A stretch of 64,000 nucleotides of DNA from Rugalucina vietnamica (GCA_964017185.1 OZ024871.1:64980866-65044865), one strand, 5' to 3'; numbered from the stretch's first letter, positions 10,327 through 21,845 are shown. Notes: a model not told the origin generated them from the letters alone. Program-made: numbers and translations.

Positions 10327-11448
10327 CAGGGATCTCACTAGGATTTTGAAAACAGGAGTCCGGGACTCCTCCAAAAGAAAAAGTAGGAGTCCCAGACAAA
10401 ATTTAGGAGTCCCACTTATAATAGAAACTGAATTAAAATCCTAAATTTTTTCGACCAAAAATTCATAATTATTTTACCTCTTTATAAACAGGGTATGGGG
10501 CTTTTATTTCTAAAGACCATATTGACCATGGCACTTGTCAAATCCTTACTCTAACCTGATAGTACAAAATGAAATGCTATCAATTCTAGAATTGCTTAGT
10601 AGTGTGGTTACACTGGTTAGGTATATATAGAGGGGGTCTACTCTACTAGACCAGACCAAGAAATGTGTGTAATGCACTTCAAAATTAGCTCCTTTTGTAG
10701 ACAAGGCCTTTCTGTGACATCTGTCTACTAAATAATGTTAGGTGTATATCATTTCCTTTCGCCTGTTCAGTTATGAGTTTGGGGTCAATGAGGGGTGACC
10801 CCTCAAAGGCTGGATTTCCTACTGTCTACTTGGTCAAATGATAAGATTGGCTTGCATTCTTCATTATTAAAATATGGGCACTAAACCTCTTTTGAACACT
10901 TTAAACAAAGTTTTACCAACAATTTATGATTTAGAGGCAACAAAAACAAACAAATAATCACGTTTTTTCCATTTATTCTAAAGTCGCGAAAACTAATGAC
11001 ATTTCAAAAATCGGTCCAAAAGTATAAAATTTTTGCCTTTTTGAATTGTTTATGTAATTCAGTTGATCTTTAAATGAAAATCGCTAGGTTTTCACAAGAT
11101 TTTGACTGTTTAAGAAGTAAATTGTTCTTATTGTAGCTGACCGATCAACCGTATCATGTTTACACAAGACATGTGTTATGAACGCGACCGTCACATTGAT
11201 CAGTCGCCTGAGGCGAATGTCTAATTTGCATTGGGACAACACAGTTAATTTGAGTAATCCCTATCTTGATTGGAGATAATTGATTCTTGGAGCTAATAAA
11301 CAACAAAGCCCAGGTAAAGATAGGCATTTTGGGACGTCTCACGGTGAAAAAATCTTGCGTCCCGGGAATCATCTCTTGGCAGAATTATGCGTCCGAGCCC
11401 AAGTTTTCTCGTCCCGGGACGCCGAATCTGGCGTCCTCGAGATCTCTG
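10327..11448. mobile_element. Non-autonomous DNA element, CAGGGATCTC ends
   Basis: 1,122 bp bounded by CAGGGATCTC and GAGATCTCTG (reverse complement CAGAGATCTC), flanked by the 6-bp direct repeat CAGTTT (10321-10326, 11449-11454). GGAGTCC/GGGACTCC-rich blocks near the left end and GTCCCGGGACGCC near the right end are further imperfect inverted motifs. No transposase ORF. Confidence 0.65.
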
Positions 11449-11658
11449 CAGTTTCCTGAGGAAAAATATTTTTATTTTTCTGTGGCTTAAATCAGTGAAA
11501 TGTATGACTTTGGTTTTATGAAATCATTCAAATACTTGTATACAAACTTGTTAAATGCCTTTCCTGGAAAATTTGCGCACTGTATATGAAATATCTCTTC
11601 AGTTAATTCATACTTGCCTATATTACATACACAAGTAGTATTTCAGGCAATATAAAAG

Positions 11659-12685
11659 CAAGGACACTCTATCGAGAGGACGACACACTCTGATTATTTT
11701 GCCCTTTATCTACTGTGACATGATTTTGGACCGAAACGACCTGTTGCTCCGCGTGATCCGCCAAACGAGCGGTAGTTTCAAAATTAGAATTAATTGAATG
11801 GAATTATCTTCTCTGAGCCAGTAAGTAGAACCTTTTAACAATTAAATCCATTTACCAGATTAAAGGCCTTTTAATTATCTTTCATCTGACATATTTATCT
11901 TTCCCCTAATTATATTACTGGTAATTTTAGTGGTTTTCTTTACCCTTATTTTGTTTCTATTTTTGTCCCTAAAATGGCGTCATGGCGACCAATTTTCACA
12001 CAGTCGTCATAAATCGGAACCGATTACTTAGATATAAGCTGCGTGCCATTAGTAAGTATATTATTTATGAAAAGCAGATACATCAAAGTTTCGAAAAATT
12101 TATATAAGAGTTTGATATTTTGAAATGTGTAGTAGTAAACTTATTAGAAATTACAAAGTCCGCGTGACAAAATGGCGGACCGTTTTTAGAAAACGAAAAT
12201 CAACGGTGGCGCTTTTGGAACACTTTACAGCTTTATTTGAGCTTTCTACCAATAATTATTTTGTTTACTTTGTATGTTAAAGACAAATCCTCAAGTTAAC
12301 ATATGCAAAGCCTAAGTCCAAGCTATACTGTCAGTTTGTCAGGACGATTTTTCCGGGAAATTTACGGCTCATAAATTTGTTTTAGGGGTTTCTTTTTCCT
12401 ACGTTTTTTCCTAAATTGAAAAGTTTTCGTTTAACAATTGGTTCTAAAACTGTCTGTTATGATGATGGTAGACTTTGTACACTTAATTTTCTTTATCAAT
12501 TTGAATGCAACCAATCTTTGGAGTTATTTAATAAAAACTCGAACAGGTATGATTTATCTCATTTCAAAATGGCGACAATATCGACTGCTGCAGCATAGCG
12601 GACAGGTAAAATAGGCATAGTACATAGTCAATATTTCATGAGCGATTTCCATTGAGTGTGTCGTCCTCTCGATAGAGTGTCCTTG
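11659..12685. mobile_element. Non-autonomous DNA element with perfect 32-bp inverted ends
   Basis: The terminal 32 bp (11659-11690; starting CAAGGACACTCTATCGAGAG) are a perfect reverse complement of 12654-12685. ATAAAAG flanks both sides (11652-11658, 12686-12692), a 7-bp, possibly 8-bp, target duplication. The roughly 960-bp interior has no ORF above about 60 codons. Perfect terminal repeats suggest recent mobilisation by a transposase encoded elsewhere. Confidence 0.85.
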
Positions 12686-12826
12686 ATAAAAGCCAATTCT
12701 TACTACACACAAATGTTGAAACTTATTTTTTTTCTATTTTCTACAGAAAGTAAAATATAATAAAATGATTTCCCTACCTACCAGTACCTACCCAAGATTA
12801 AAATGCTGGGTAGGTAAAGGACAAAC

Positions 12827-13432
12827 AAACAATTTTTTAAGTCAGCCCTTAAGTATGCATTAAACTATTTATTTGTCATTTTATAAATTACTCCTGGATA
12901 CCCTGTTATTGTAACGAGTTTGCAATGGACCAACGACCTCCCGTCTGATTTCTATTAAAAACTAAACTAACGGATTTCGGGCTGTCTACTGATTAATTTT
13001 AACATCCGAAACAGAAAACATATCCCGGTTTTTCCGTGTTTACACAAACAAGGTCAAGGTCATTGCAAATTTCTGGTTGAGGTTTGGTAACTTTAGATTT
13101 TTAAAAAAAAAAAATGCAATTTTTAAGCGATTTGACCAATAATTTCACAGATTGCTTGCTCGAAATGTAGTTTAAAAGCATGAAACTATTAATAAGTTCC
13201 AAACAACTGTTCACGAATTATTAGTCATGTTTATGATTTCCCAGAACGGACCTCGTATATTGAATTTATCTTTATCATATGACAATGTTGTTTATTCAGT
13301 GGATAATGACTGTTGTGTCATAAATATATTATGACCACACATGTATTTACATTTTCTTGGAATTTGTATCGTCATTGATTATGTAACGTCATTGATGAAT
13401 GACGATATCCATAACAATTAGATTATTTTCGT
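12827..13432. other. AT-rich non-coding stretch
   Basis: No gene or recognised repeat. It contains an A-run at about 13101-13113 and scattered GGTCAAGGTCA-like words at about 13050-13060. Confidence 0.5.
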
Positions 13433-13704
13433 TGCATCACGAAAATATGCCCATGCAATGTACAGAGATTTTTTAAGCTGCAAAAATCATTAGAATTTTT
13501 TTATATTTTTTTTTTATTTTTGCTCAAAACGTAGATTGTGGGTACACGTAAAACCGCCGTGCCTAGGCGGTTCTAAAGAGTACCCACAATTTATGTTTTG
13601 GAGCAAAAGTAAGAAAAATAGGTATACCCCTGTATAACCCAGTTTTACTGTATTAAAGTGGGCTATAAGGTGGTATACATTACACGGACATGTTTTCCTA
13701 ATGG
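13433..13704. mobile_element. Family B MITE (GAAAACATG ends, internal GGTTCTAA hairpin)
   Basis: Left end CATCACGAAAATATGCCCATG and right end GACATGTTTTCCTAATGG are imperfect inverted repeats. The central part (about 13530-13605) is a hairpin with AGATTGTGGGTAC / GTACCCACAATTTATG and a GCCTAGGCGGTTC core. About 270 bp; other copies are at 23895-24200, 51421-51686 and 56311-57294. Confidence 0.8.
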
Positions 13705-13899
13705 AAAATCATGTCCACTTTGAAGGCGATAAAATCCTATTCTAAGGGTCATATGATAAAATGTAGCTTACACTTATGGTTATTTCACATTCAGTCATGT
13801 ACAAGTAGTCATTAAATTTAATGCCATAAGCACTTTTTGTCTTTCGCTCGCTAAAAGTTCCCATTTAGCATGAAGGCGCACATTCAAGTACCCTTTTTT

Positions 13900-14332
13900 A
13901 GCTCGCCTGCACGAAGTGCACAGAGCTATTGATGTCACCTCGGTCGTCGCCGTTTACGTGTACGTCTGCGTCACACTTTGGGTTAAAGTTTTTAGAAGTC
14001 TGTAGATGTATCAAGTTGATATTGGTAGATATTGGCCTGAAGTTTTATGCAGTACCATCATGACCCATCCTGGGTGACCTTGAGGTCAAGGTCACAGACT
14101 TAGAAATTTTATGTTAAAGTTTTTCATTAAAGTTTTTAGAAGTCTATATCTCTTGAACATGTTGATGGATCAAGTTGATACTTTGCATGTTGGTAGATAT
14201 TGGTTTGAAATTTTATGCTTTTACGACCCACCTGAGCGACCTTGAGGTCAAGGTCATGGGTCATAGATTTTGATAAATTTAGTGGCAAAGCACAAGTCAG
14301 GCGAGCTACGCTGTCCTGCGACAGCTCTTATT
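13900..14332 (+). repeat. AGCTCGCC-type dispersed repeat (family D), complete short copy
   Basis: Starts AGCTCGCCTGCACGAAGTGCA (small hairpin) and ends GGCGAGCTACGCTGTCCTGCGACAGCTCTTA. It has two internal monomers, each with a TGACCTTGAGGTCAAGGTCA core (near 14078 and 14240). This copy shows what a complete family D element looks like and is the reference for the split copy at 22437-22761 plus 44202-44842. Confidence 0.85.
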
Positions 14333-14536
14333 AGTACTTTACCATGCCTTTTTTAGGGCTAGGGGAAACACTAGTAAAGTGATGGTCAGTCTCAGATGTC
14401 TAAATTATTTGAAAGACTTTGGTGTAGACAAAAAGAGCGCCAATTAACGCTTAAAAATTCCTTATTTGATTTTGTCTTCCTCGTGGCTTTACCATTGGTT
14501 TGAAACTTTTTTCGCATGATTCATGGAATAACAACT

Positions 14537-14770
14537 GAGCCGCCTCGTGGGAAACCAACAATGTGGTTTCCGAACAGGTCAGACACAAACCAGCCTGTAC
14601 AAGCACAGAAAAGAGAAAAAAAGCCTGAAATTTCAAATTTAAGTAGAAGAGGAATTGTACTATCCAGGTAGCTAAAACAAAGGCGCTGATCAGCTTCGCG
14701 GTTAGCGCGAAGCTGATCTGCGTCTTTGTTTTCGCCTATGCAGATTGTTGGTTTTCCCATGAGGTGGCTC
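14537..14770. mobile_element. Family A hairpin MITE, complete copy
   Basis: Ends GAGCCGCCTCGTGGGAAA...TTTTCCCATGAGGTGGCTC; target duplication AACT (14533-14536, 14771-14774). The internal hairpin is at about 14672-14738 (AAACAAAGGCGCTGATCAGC ... GCTGATCTGCGTCTTTGTTT), with a TTCGCGG/GCGCGAA-type tip. Confidence 0.9.
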
Positions 14771-14905
14771 AACTGTCATTTGGTCCATAAGAGAGTTTTG
14801 CCAACATCCCTAAGGCTTCTCGAGAAACCTTGAAAATGTTAATTATTATATTTGGTTTTCTCTTATTTGTTACTTTATATTTTTCTTCTCACACTGTTTT
14901 TATAT

Positions 14906-15097
14906 GAGCCACGACACGAGAAAACTGGTCTTAGGGGTTTCCGACTAGGTGCAACACAAACCAAGCTGCACAAGCACAGAAGATGGCTAAAGGCTGGAAA
15001 TTCCGGATTTAGAAAGTAGAGGAATTGTACTATCCGCAGCTATGTGCCATTGTTTTCGCACAGGTAAAAATCAGGTTAAATTCTCATGATGCGGCTC
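14906..15097. mobile_element. Family A MITE, hairpin largely deleted
   Basis: GAGCCACGACACGAGAAAAC...CATGATGCGGCTC, flanked by ATAT on both sides. The central palindrome is lost, leaving TACTATCCGCAGC...TTGTTTTCGCACAGG. Confidence 0.85.
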
Positions 15098-15240
15098 ATA
15101 TATCTTTTCTGTATACATAATATTGGAACAAGGTATTCATTTCCCAAATATTTCTGAAGATGATATTTTCATATATATTGGGAAATCAATCATTTTAATG
15201 GAACTACATGGGATTTAGCAGGAACTGTTTCTCTTTGTAT

Positions 15241-15460
15241 GAGCCACAGCAGAAGGAAAACTTGCTTTCTTATAAAGGCACAAAATAAGCTGCTCGACTG
15301 TTGAGAGTGATCAGCACCTTAGATTTTTGCTGCTTGGATGGTTTAATCTCTCTAGTTTTTAAATCCAAAATTTCGATTTCTTGTCTGTCCCTGTCACTGC
15401 ACAGGCTGGTTTGTGTCTGGTGTGGTCAAGAACTCAGAAGTTGGATTTTTTCATGAGAGC
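15241..15460. repeat. Degenerate family A MITE remnant
   Basis: Begins GAGCCACAGCAGAAGGAAAAC at 15241, with GCACAGGCTGGTTTGTGTC near 15401-15420 as in other copies. The right end and the duplication cannot be fixed. Confidence 0.5.
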
Positions 15461-15574
15461 TCCTGTGTGGAATTGGAATGTTGTTTGTCTGGCTTAAGTC
15501 CAGAGAAGTTTTGTCTGTTAACTCTCTCAATATTAACAGGAAGAGATTGGAAAGTTTACTGCTTATTTGTAAAT

Positions 15575-15791
15575 TGAGCAGCGCCATGAGAAATCTGGAC
15601 TCTTGCATATGCGAAAACAAAGGCGCAGATCAGCTGTGCAGTAACTGCACAGCTGATCAGCGCCTTTGTTTTCGCTACATGGATAGTACAGTTCCTCTAC
15701 TTTCTAAGTCCAAAATTTCCAGCCTCTGGCCATCTGTGCTTGTACAGCTCGGTTCATAAACCACATTGTTGGTTTTCCCATGAGGCAGCTC
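15575..15791. mobile_element. Family A MITE, GTGCAG-stem variant
   Basis: GAGCAGCGCCATGAGAAA...TTTTCCCATGAGGCAGCTC. The internal hairpin (about 15611-15676) has the stem variant AGCTGTGCAG/CTGCACAGCT. Flanks AATT/AATG suggest a decayed 4-bp duplication. Confidence 0.85.
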
Positions 15792-15876
15792 AATGGTCTC
15801 ATTTTATGATCCAGACCTGAGAAAAACTATCTCATAGTTTTGGGCCAGGTTAGACATAAACCTTTAAACAGACTTT

Positions 15877-16132
15877 GAAGCCTCGTTGCCGAGTGGTTAA
15901 GCTCGCTGACTTCAGTGCTCTTGATCATTCGATCATCTCACCAATGTGGGTTCGCGCCTCGCACGGGGCACGAATTCATATGTTAGACAAGCCATGTTCT
16001 GCTTGCGGGTGTGTCAGGTGGTTTTTCTCCGGGTACTCCGGTTTTCGCCCCACCTACCGATTGATTTGTCTCGATATGAGTGAAAAAGCTTGAAAGGGAC
16101 GTAAAACTGAATCCAAAAAAAAAAAAAAAAGA
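15877..16132 (+). mobile_element. tRNA-derived SINE, full length
   Basis: The head resembles a tRNA with polymerase III boxes A (TTGCCGAGTGGTTAAG) and B (GGGTTCGCGCC). A body follows, including CAAGCCATGTTCTGCTTGCG, GGTGGTTTTTCTCCGGGTAC and CTTGAAAGGGACGTAAAACT, and then an A-tail at about 16114-16130. Related copies: 25828-26060, 36672-36890 (minus), 58442-58621 (5'-truncated), 61400-61627. Open frames across it are not genes. Confidence 0.9.
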
Positions 16133-16315
16133 AGCCTATTCCCTCCCCTCTAAAAACCTAGTTGGATAAATGTCCAAAAATGAGGGCAAATTTGTTGCTA
16201 CGTGAACATGTATCAAACAGTATGTAATGTTAACTGTGAAGGCAAAGATCAAGATGTTCAGGATCAGAACATTTGTGTTTATTAACTTGTTTTGATATGG
16301 TACTTAACATCTAGA

Positions 16316-16492
16316 GAGCCTGTGCATGAGAAAACCAACAATTTGGGTTTCCAACCTGGTCCGACACAAACCGGGCCGTGTAGCGAAAACAAAGGCGCTG
16401 ATCAGCTTCGCAGTTACTGCGAAGCTGATCTGCGCCTTTGTTTTTGGCAATGCAGATTGTTGGTTTTCCCATGCTGCGGCTCTATAGTAAGT
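16316..16492. mobile_element. Family A MITE, TTCGCAG-stem variant
   Basis: GAGCCTGTGCATGAGAAAACC...TTTTCCCATGCTGCGGCTC; the hairpin at about 16383-16446 has AGCTTCGCAG/CTGCGAAGCT. It lacks the usual 60-bp spacer left of the hairpin. Flanks TAGA/TATA. Confidence 0.85.
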
Positions 16493-16648
16493 CAGGTTGG
16501 TTGTCCTAACCAAACATTTTCTTGAAAACCTTTCTAGGGGCAGTTAGTTTGCTTGTACTTAGACTCTGCGACTGCTCTTCTTGAATTAGCAGAAGGCTGT
16601 AGGGATATTTTCTTGACTGAATATTCGCACAAAAGTGTGACATCATAT

Positions 16649-16798
16649 GAGCCACATCACGAGAAAAGCAACCTTTTGCCTATGGGAAAGCAAAGCCCAT
16701 ATCAGTTGTAAATGAACATCAACCTTTTAGCATTCTGTGGCTGTACAGGTAGGTTTGCGTCGGACCTAGTCGGAAGCCCTGAAGACATGGCATGGCTC
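16649..16798. mobile_element. Family A MITE, hairpin deleted
   Basis: GAGCCACATCACGAGAAAAG...CATGGCATGGCTC, flanked by ATAT on both sides (16645-16648, 16799-16802). The central palindrome is lost. Confidence 0.8.
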
Positions 16799-16994
16799 AT
16801 ATGTCACCTGACTCAGAATTATTGCAATATGCAAATTATCCTTATTCTTTTTACAACATTTAGAATATTTAAAGTTAGAGTAAAAGGAAGTCACCCTGTT
16901 TTCAACAATACCGTTCTTAAACAGCTGTATAAGACAGTCACTGTATTATGAATTTGTGACCCAACTGAAAGGTTTACCTTGACTGAATTTCTAT

Positions 16995-17223
16995 AAGCCA
17001 CGCCTTGAGAAAACTGGATTGTTGGCTATGCAAAAACAAAGGTGCAGTAACTGCGAAGCTGATCAGCGCCTTTGTTTTCGCTATACGGATAGTACAATTC
17101 CTCTACTTTCTAAAGCCAAAATTTCCATTCCAGCCTCTAGCTTTCTTCTTTGACTGGACAGACTGGTTTGCGTCGGACCTCGTCGGAACCCCCCTGAAGA
17201 CTGGTTTTCTCACATCGTGGCCC
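16995..17223. mobile_element. Family A MITE, partial left hairpin arm
   Basis: AAGCCACGCCTTGAGAAAAC...TTTTCTCACATCGTGGCCC, with CTAT at 16991-16994 and 17224-17227. The left hairpin arm is shortened (AAACAAAGGTGCAGTAACTGC). Confidence 0.75.
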
Positions 17224-17227
17224 CTAT

Positions 17228-17607
17228 AAGATCCATACTGAAAATGGAAAGCGTTAATGCATATTTATGTTTTGATAAATAAAAGTGTAGATGCTGATCA
17301 GCCAGTGTTGTGTTTTTACTGTCTATAGTTTTCAAGGCTGGTTTCAAAATCTTATGTCAGTAGAACAATGCTCTATTGGCTGTAAAAAAAAATCAGGGGA
17401 AAAACAGGTTAATTTGTGACTCTCCAAACTGCAAAGTAAATATTCTGTAGGTGGATTACCATTCAACTGGTTATAGAAGATCATTTGAAATTAATGATTT
17501 GTAAAAAGGTAGTGTAGGAATGTACCTTAATGACCTTAAGTTTTCAGATATTATGAATTGAAATGTTCAGAGAACCTGCTAATATCCACGAAATCTGTTG
17601 CCTTACC
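17228..17607. other. Non-coding spacer
   Basis: No coding signal; nothing recognised. Confidence 0.5.
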
Positions 17608-17611
17608 AAAT

Positions 17612-17845
17612 GAGCCGCCACATGGGCAAATCAACAATCTGCCTAGGCGAAAACAAAGGCGCAGATCAGCTTCGCAGTAACTGCGAAGCTGATCAGCCCC
17701 TTTGTTTTCGCTACTCGGATAGTACAGTTCCTCTTCTACTTAAATCCGAAATTTCAAGATTCTAACTCTTTTCTGTTACTGCACAGACCGGTTTGTGTCG
17801 GATCTGGTCGGAAACCACATTGTTGGTTTTCCCACAAGGCGGCTC
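17612..17845. mobile_element. Family A MITE, complete, TTCGCAG-stem variant
   Basis: GAGCCGCCACATGGGCAAA...TTTTCCCACAAGGCGGCTC, target duplication AAAT on both sides. The hairpin at about 17645-17712 is nearly perfect. Confidence 0.9.
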
Positions 17846-18234
17846 AAATGAAACTTCTTACTAATGATTTGCGTTTCTATTAATTAGTTTTATGGACTGC
17901 ATGAGTATTTGCTCGCAAATTCAAGAACTTTGCTAATAATTTGGAAATAGAAAAATTGCAATATAAAAGTAACACAAAAAATTCCCAACTTACAGAACTT
18001 GAAGCAAAGGAGCAGTTTAATATTGGTTCTCTTTATGCAGTTTGGTTTAGGCCTGCAAATCTTAGAAGTTGGTATGCTTTGCTGCAACAGTGCAGAATGT
18101 TTTGTGGCGGAATACCCCAAAGACAGTTTGTGGTTTGAAAACATACGTATTGTGTGTTGAAAAAGAAAAACTGTAATATTATATCATTCATGCACAATGG
18201 TTGGTATTATGGGCTGAAAGTGTTAGATCCATGT

Positions 18235-18466
18235 GAGCCATGTCATGAGAAAACCTTTTGCCTATGCTAAAACAAAGACGCAGATCAGCTGTGCAGTAAC
18301 TGCACAGCTGATCTGCGCTTTTGTTTTTGCTTCTCCGATCATACGATTCCTCATCTCCTGTTTAATCCAAAATTTCAGACTTCTAGCCTTTTTCTGAAAC
18401 TGTACAGGCCGGTTTGTGTCAGACCTGGTCGGAAACCCCCAGGACCGGTTTTCTGGTGACGTGCCG
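18235..18466. mobile_element. Family A MITE, GTGCAG-stem variant
   Basis: GAGCCATGTCATGAGAAAAC, hairpin at about 18267-18330 with AGCTGTGCAG/CTGCACAGCT, right end GTTTTCTGGTGACGTGCC decayed. Confidence 0.8.
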
Positions 18467-19433
18467 TATATGGTTTTACCAGATCTTGTATTTCATTTTT
18501 TCTTCGACGTCAGGCTGCATAAATTTAGACTAGTGTGCTGCTAAACCACTTAGTGCAGCTTTATTTGTCTTCAGTTGCACTTTTTTGTTGTTTAAGATTG
18601 CAGAACTAAGCTAAAATGCAAAAGCTATATTCTTCTGGGATGTAACATGCTACAATTTGTATTGCTTGTTTTTAGAAATCAAGATTTTCTTGGCCTTTAA
18701 GCACTTGAACTTGTGTTCCACTGTGATGATAACTGTTTTTTGTTTCGATTCAATATATTCGAGAAGACAAAGTTTACATGGACAAGGAACAATCTGATGA
18801 GAGCAGTCAGATCCAAGTCTGCACTTAACCTGCGTCATAAGAAAACCTGCCTTTGGGACCTCTGAGCAAGTTTAACACAAACATAGAAAAGAAATTTTGA
18901 AATTTTGAAATTTAGAAGAAGTAAAAGGACTTTTTTGCTACAGTGAATACCACAACATATTTAATATTTTTTCAGATTTTGTGAAGAGCCAAAGACACAG
19001 AATTTAAACTGGATATTACCTGAAGCTTAGGTGATCTCAAGACGAAAATTGTGTGCCGGATTAACAGAGCAGGAATATATTTCATTCTGGAGTGCTACTA
19101 GTGTATGTTTTCTTGATGTTGAGTTTTCGGATTATCTCCTGCCGGTTCCTAAAGCAACCATAGGTAAGTTTTCATGCAAGTGTCACATTCAACCTGTATA
19201 CCTGTGATGCAACCAAGTTTCTTACATCGTTGATGGGAAGCCTGCTTGATTGGGCAATTAACATTAAGCAAGCAATATCTGTTGCAGCTACCTACAGTGA
19301 GGCAATGAACAATTCGCTGTTGGTTGAAGCACAATCAATCAGACTTTCAATCATCACCCTGCATTTTGTTTTGTGATGTTGCATCAATCTGCGCTGTAAG
19401 AATCACAAGTACATGTATATCATTACTGTACAT
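18467..19433. other. Non-coding stretch with a family A remnant and an 83-bp-type monomer
   Basis: 18830-18935 is a decayed family A piece (CATAAGAAAACC, AAATTTAGAAGAAG). 19268-19345 resembles one unit of the 83-bp satellite at 59145-59968 (AAGCAATAT, GAGGCAATGAACA, TCGCTGTTGGTTGAAGC). No gene seen. Confidence 0.5.
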
Positions 19434-19645
19434 GAGCCGCGTTGCGAGAAAACCGGATTTTTGCCTTGGCGAAAACAAAGGCGCAGATCAGCTTAACACA
19501 ACTGTTTTCGCCACACGAATAGTAAAAATCCTCTTCTTCCTAAATCTGAAATTTCAAGTTTCGAGCCATCTTCTGTACCTGTACAGACTGGTTTGTGTCA
19601 GACCTGGTAGGAAACCCCGAAGACAGTTTTCTTGCGTCGCGGCTC
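19434..19645. mobile_element. Family A MITE, left hairpin arm only
   Basis: GAGCCGCGTTGCGAGAAAAC...TTTTCTTGCGTCGCGGCTC. After AAAGGCGCAGATCAGCTT the sequence jumps to AACACAACTGTTTTCGCC, so the second stem half is deleted. Confidence 0.85.
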
Positions 19646-19897
19646 ATGTGGTGAGTATGTTGCTATCCTCCGATAAATTGCGGAGGTTAAGGCTGCAATC
19701 GGCTAGTGAGTTTTATGGTAACTAAGCCTACTGGCCTATTTAATTTTGCATACTAGATAAATCTACATATATGGTCTTGACCTCATAAGGTTATCGATAA
19801 TTTAAAGATAACTTGCACTATTTGTGCATTAAGTAGAATTAAGTTATCTCTTGATTGTACATTGTTGATTTAAGATTGGCTACATCTGTTCATATAT

Positions 19898-20131
19898 GAG
19901 CCAAGATGTGAGAAAACCGGTCTTCATGATTTCCAACCAGGTCTGACATAAACCGGACTTTGTAGTCACAGAAGAAGGCTAGATGCTTGAAATTTCATAT
20001 ACAAGTAGAGGAGGAACTGTACTATCCGTGTAGCGAAAACAAAGGCGCTGATCAGCTGTGCAGTCACTGCACAGCTGATCTGCGGTTTTGTTTTCGCGCA
20101 GGCAAAAATCCGGTTTTCTATGCCGCGGCTC
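19898..20131. mobile_element. Family A MITE, complete, GTGCAG-stem variant
   Basis: GAGCCAAGATGTGAGAAAAC...GTTTTCTATGCCGCGGCTC, ATAT on both sides. The hairpin at about 20033-20098 has AGCTGTGCAG/CTGCACAGCT. Confidence 0.9.
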
Positions 20132-20316
20132 ATATATAAGGCTACATCTGGTCATCTGTCCAGTTTGATCCGGTTGTTATCTTGTCCTTCAAACCCATGC
20201 AATTGTCAGTGCAGCCAAGTGGTTTCTTGTGCTAATGAAAGCAACCACAAACGATTCTTTGCTTTGTGACAAGATCTGAAGACAGCATTTCTTTAGATAT
20301 CCCATGACATTGCCCC

Positions 20317-20608
20317 TGCACCAGTCATTTGTAACCACTACCCCCCCCCCTCCCCCCATCAGCTTTTAGTGCTCTGCTATAAGCACCATTCCCAATGGAC
20401 AAAGTGGAGGTCAAAACTTTGATCATTGCCTTGCCCTTCGCAATAGAAAATCTCCCTTGGGTAAGGATCCTACTGTCAAAACCCTATAATTTCCGCTGCA
20501 CTGTGGGGACAATCAAAAAGTAATTGCCCCACACTTTATTCCGGCTATTCCCCACCCTTCCCCCTAGGTGGGGATGGTGGTTACAAAATAATTGAAATGA
20601 TTGGTGCA
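20317..20608. mobile_element. Family C MITE (TGCACCAGTC ends), degenerate
   Basis: TGCACCAGTCATTTGTAACC on the left, GGTTACAAA...ATGATTGGTGCA on the right. The interior has AACCCTATAATTTCC and TCCCTTGGGTAAGGATCC, shared with 45728-46011, 47133-47461 and 49744-50048. Confidence 0.8.
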
Positions 20609-21064
20609 TTATCATAAACTCGCTCAAACTCACTTCATTACAAAACAAAACCTATATATCAGAGTTTGGACAATGTGTTCATTTCCATTATTCAAAGAAG
20701 CATGTCTACCAAGAGACCAAGACATGAGTCCAAGACGTGACTACATTGGGACATGTGACTGTTTCACTTGTGATCTCGTCCAATGTTTTCGAATTTTATA
20801 TCCCTAGGTTAATTGTCTGCCCATTGACCTTATGAGAATTGTTTGGATGTCATTAACACCGCAAACTAGCCAGCAGCCTTGTTTTTGTTTTGACTGAAAG
20901 ATTGTTGTTTTGATAGTATCACAGACCCACAAGAATGTATTGTGATTATGAGAATAGAGTTTTCCAAAATAAGCCTGTGGGTAGACTTGTGGTTAGAAGT
21001 TGATGCTGGAGTTAGATGAGTGGCAAGCTCAACTGGCATAGTTGCATATCAAAATGTAGCATTT
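20609..21064. other. Non-coding spacer
   Basis: No gene or repeat recognised. Confidence 0.5.
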
Positions 21065-21301
21065 GAGCTTGTGCGTGAGAAAACCAACAACTTGGGTTTC
21101 GACCAGGTCCGACACAAACAGGGCTGTACAGCCACAGAAGATGAACCTTAGAGGCTTTAAATTTTGTATTTAAATAGAAGAGGGATGGTACTATCCGTGT
21201 AATGAAACAAAAGGCGCTGATCAGCTTCGCAGTATCCGCGAAGCTGATCTGCGCCTTTGTTTTTGCCCAAGCATTTTGTTGGTTTTCTTATGCAGCGGCT
21301 C
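21065..21301. mobile_element. Family A MITE, complete, TTCGCAG-stem variant
   Basis: GAGCTTGTGCGTGAGAAAAC...TTTTCTTATGCAGCGGCTC, ATTT on both sides (21061-21064, 21302-21305). The hairpin tip reads CGCAGTATCCGCG. Confidence 0.9.
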
Positions 21302-21841
21302 ATTTTCAAGTTGCAAGTTGGCTCATCAATAATCTTGTGATGAAATTGATCTAGAGTACAACTGTTTTCATTGTACCTCAGTTGTTATCATCGGTTACTA
21401 GTGACAGAATGTGCACAGAGTACTCACAAAGCTCTTAACACCCTGTATACCTGTGATACAATTAAATTTGTTGTAGGAAGATTGATGCAACATCACACAA
21501 CACATGACAAAGCCTGATTGATTGGGCAACAACATACAATGAATCAACATTAACCTACATCGATGCAGTGAACTCTTTGCTGTAGGCTGAAGCCCAATTG
21601 ATCATGCTTCCAACCAAGAGCATATGAGATAAGCTACTTGTTCCAACACATTTTGTCAAGTATCACTGTCATGTGATGTTTCTTCATTCTGCTCCGTAAG
21701 AATCCTGTATCGTTGCATCATTCTGCACCGTAAAAATCCTGGATCGTTGCATCACTCTGCACTGTAAGAATCTTGGATATATAGCAGCCTGCCATGGAAT
21801 GTTTTCAAACTCTTACCAACCCAGCCTATTGACCTAAATTT
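21302..21841. other. Non-coding spacer with an 83-bp-type monomer
   Basis: 21528-21608 resembles the satellite unit at 59145-59968, and 21450-21620 as a whole resembles 19195-19350. A short TCGTTGCATCA-CTGTAAGAATC unit of about 37 bp repeats three times at 21686-21775. No gene. Confidence 0.5.
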
Positions 21842-21845
21842 AAAT

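Larger units (their letters stand above)
10268..12826. mobile_element. Possible outer element around two nested insertions
   Basis: TTTGTCCTTTACCTACCTAC at about 10268 is mirrored by GTAGGTAAAGGACAAA ending at about 12826. Between them are two elements with their own ends (10327-11448 and 11659-12685). No target duplication was seen for the outer pair, so this may be an old element or chance retention of two fragments. Confidence 0.4.

Noticed and set aside
15877-15960. Apparent tRNA (Leu/Ser-like) genes, also at 25828, 36870 and 61400
   Set aside because: All carry the same SINE body and tail, so they are tRNA-derived SINEs.
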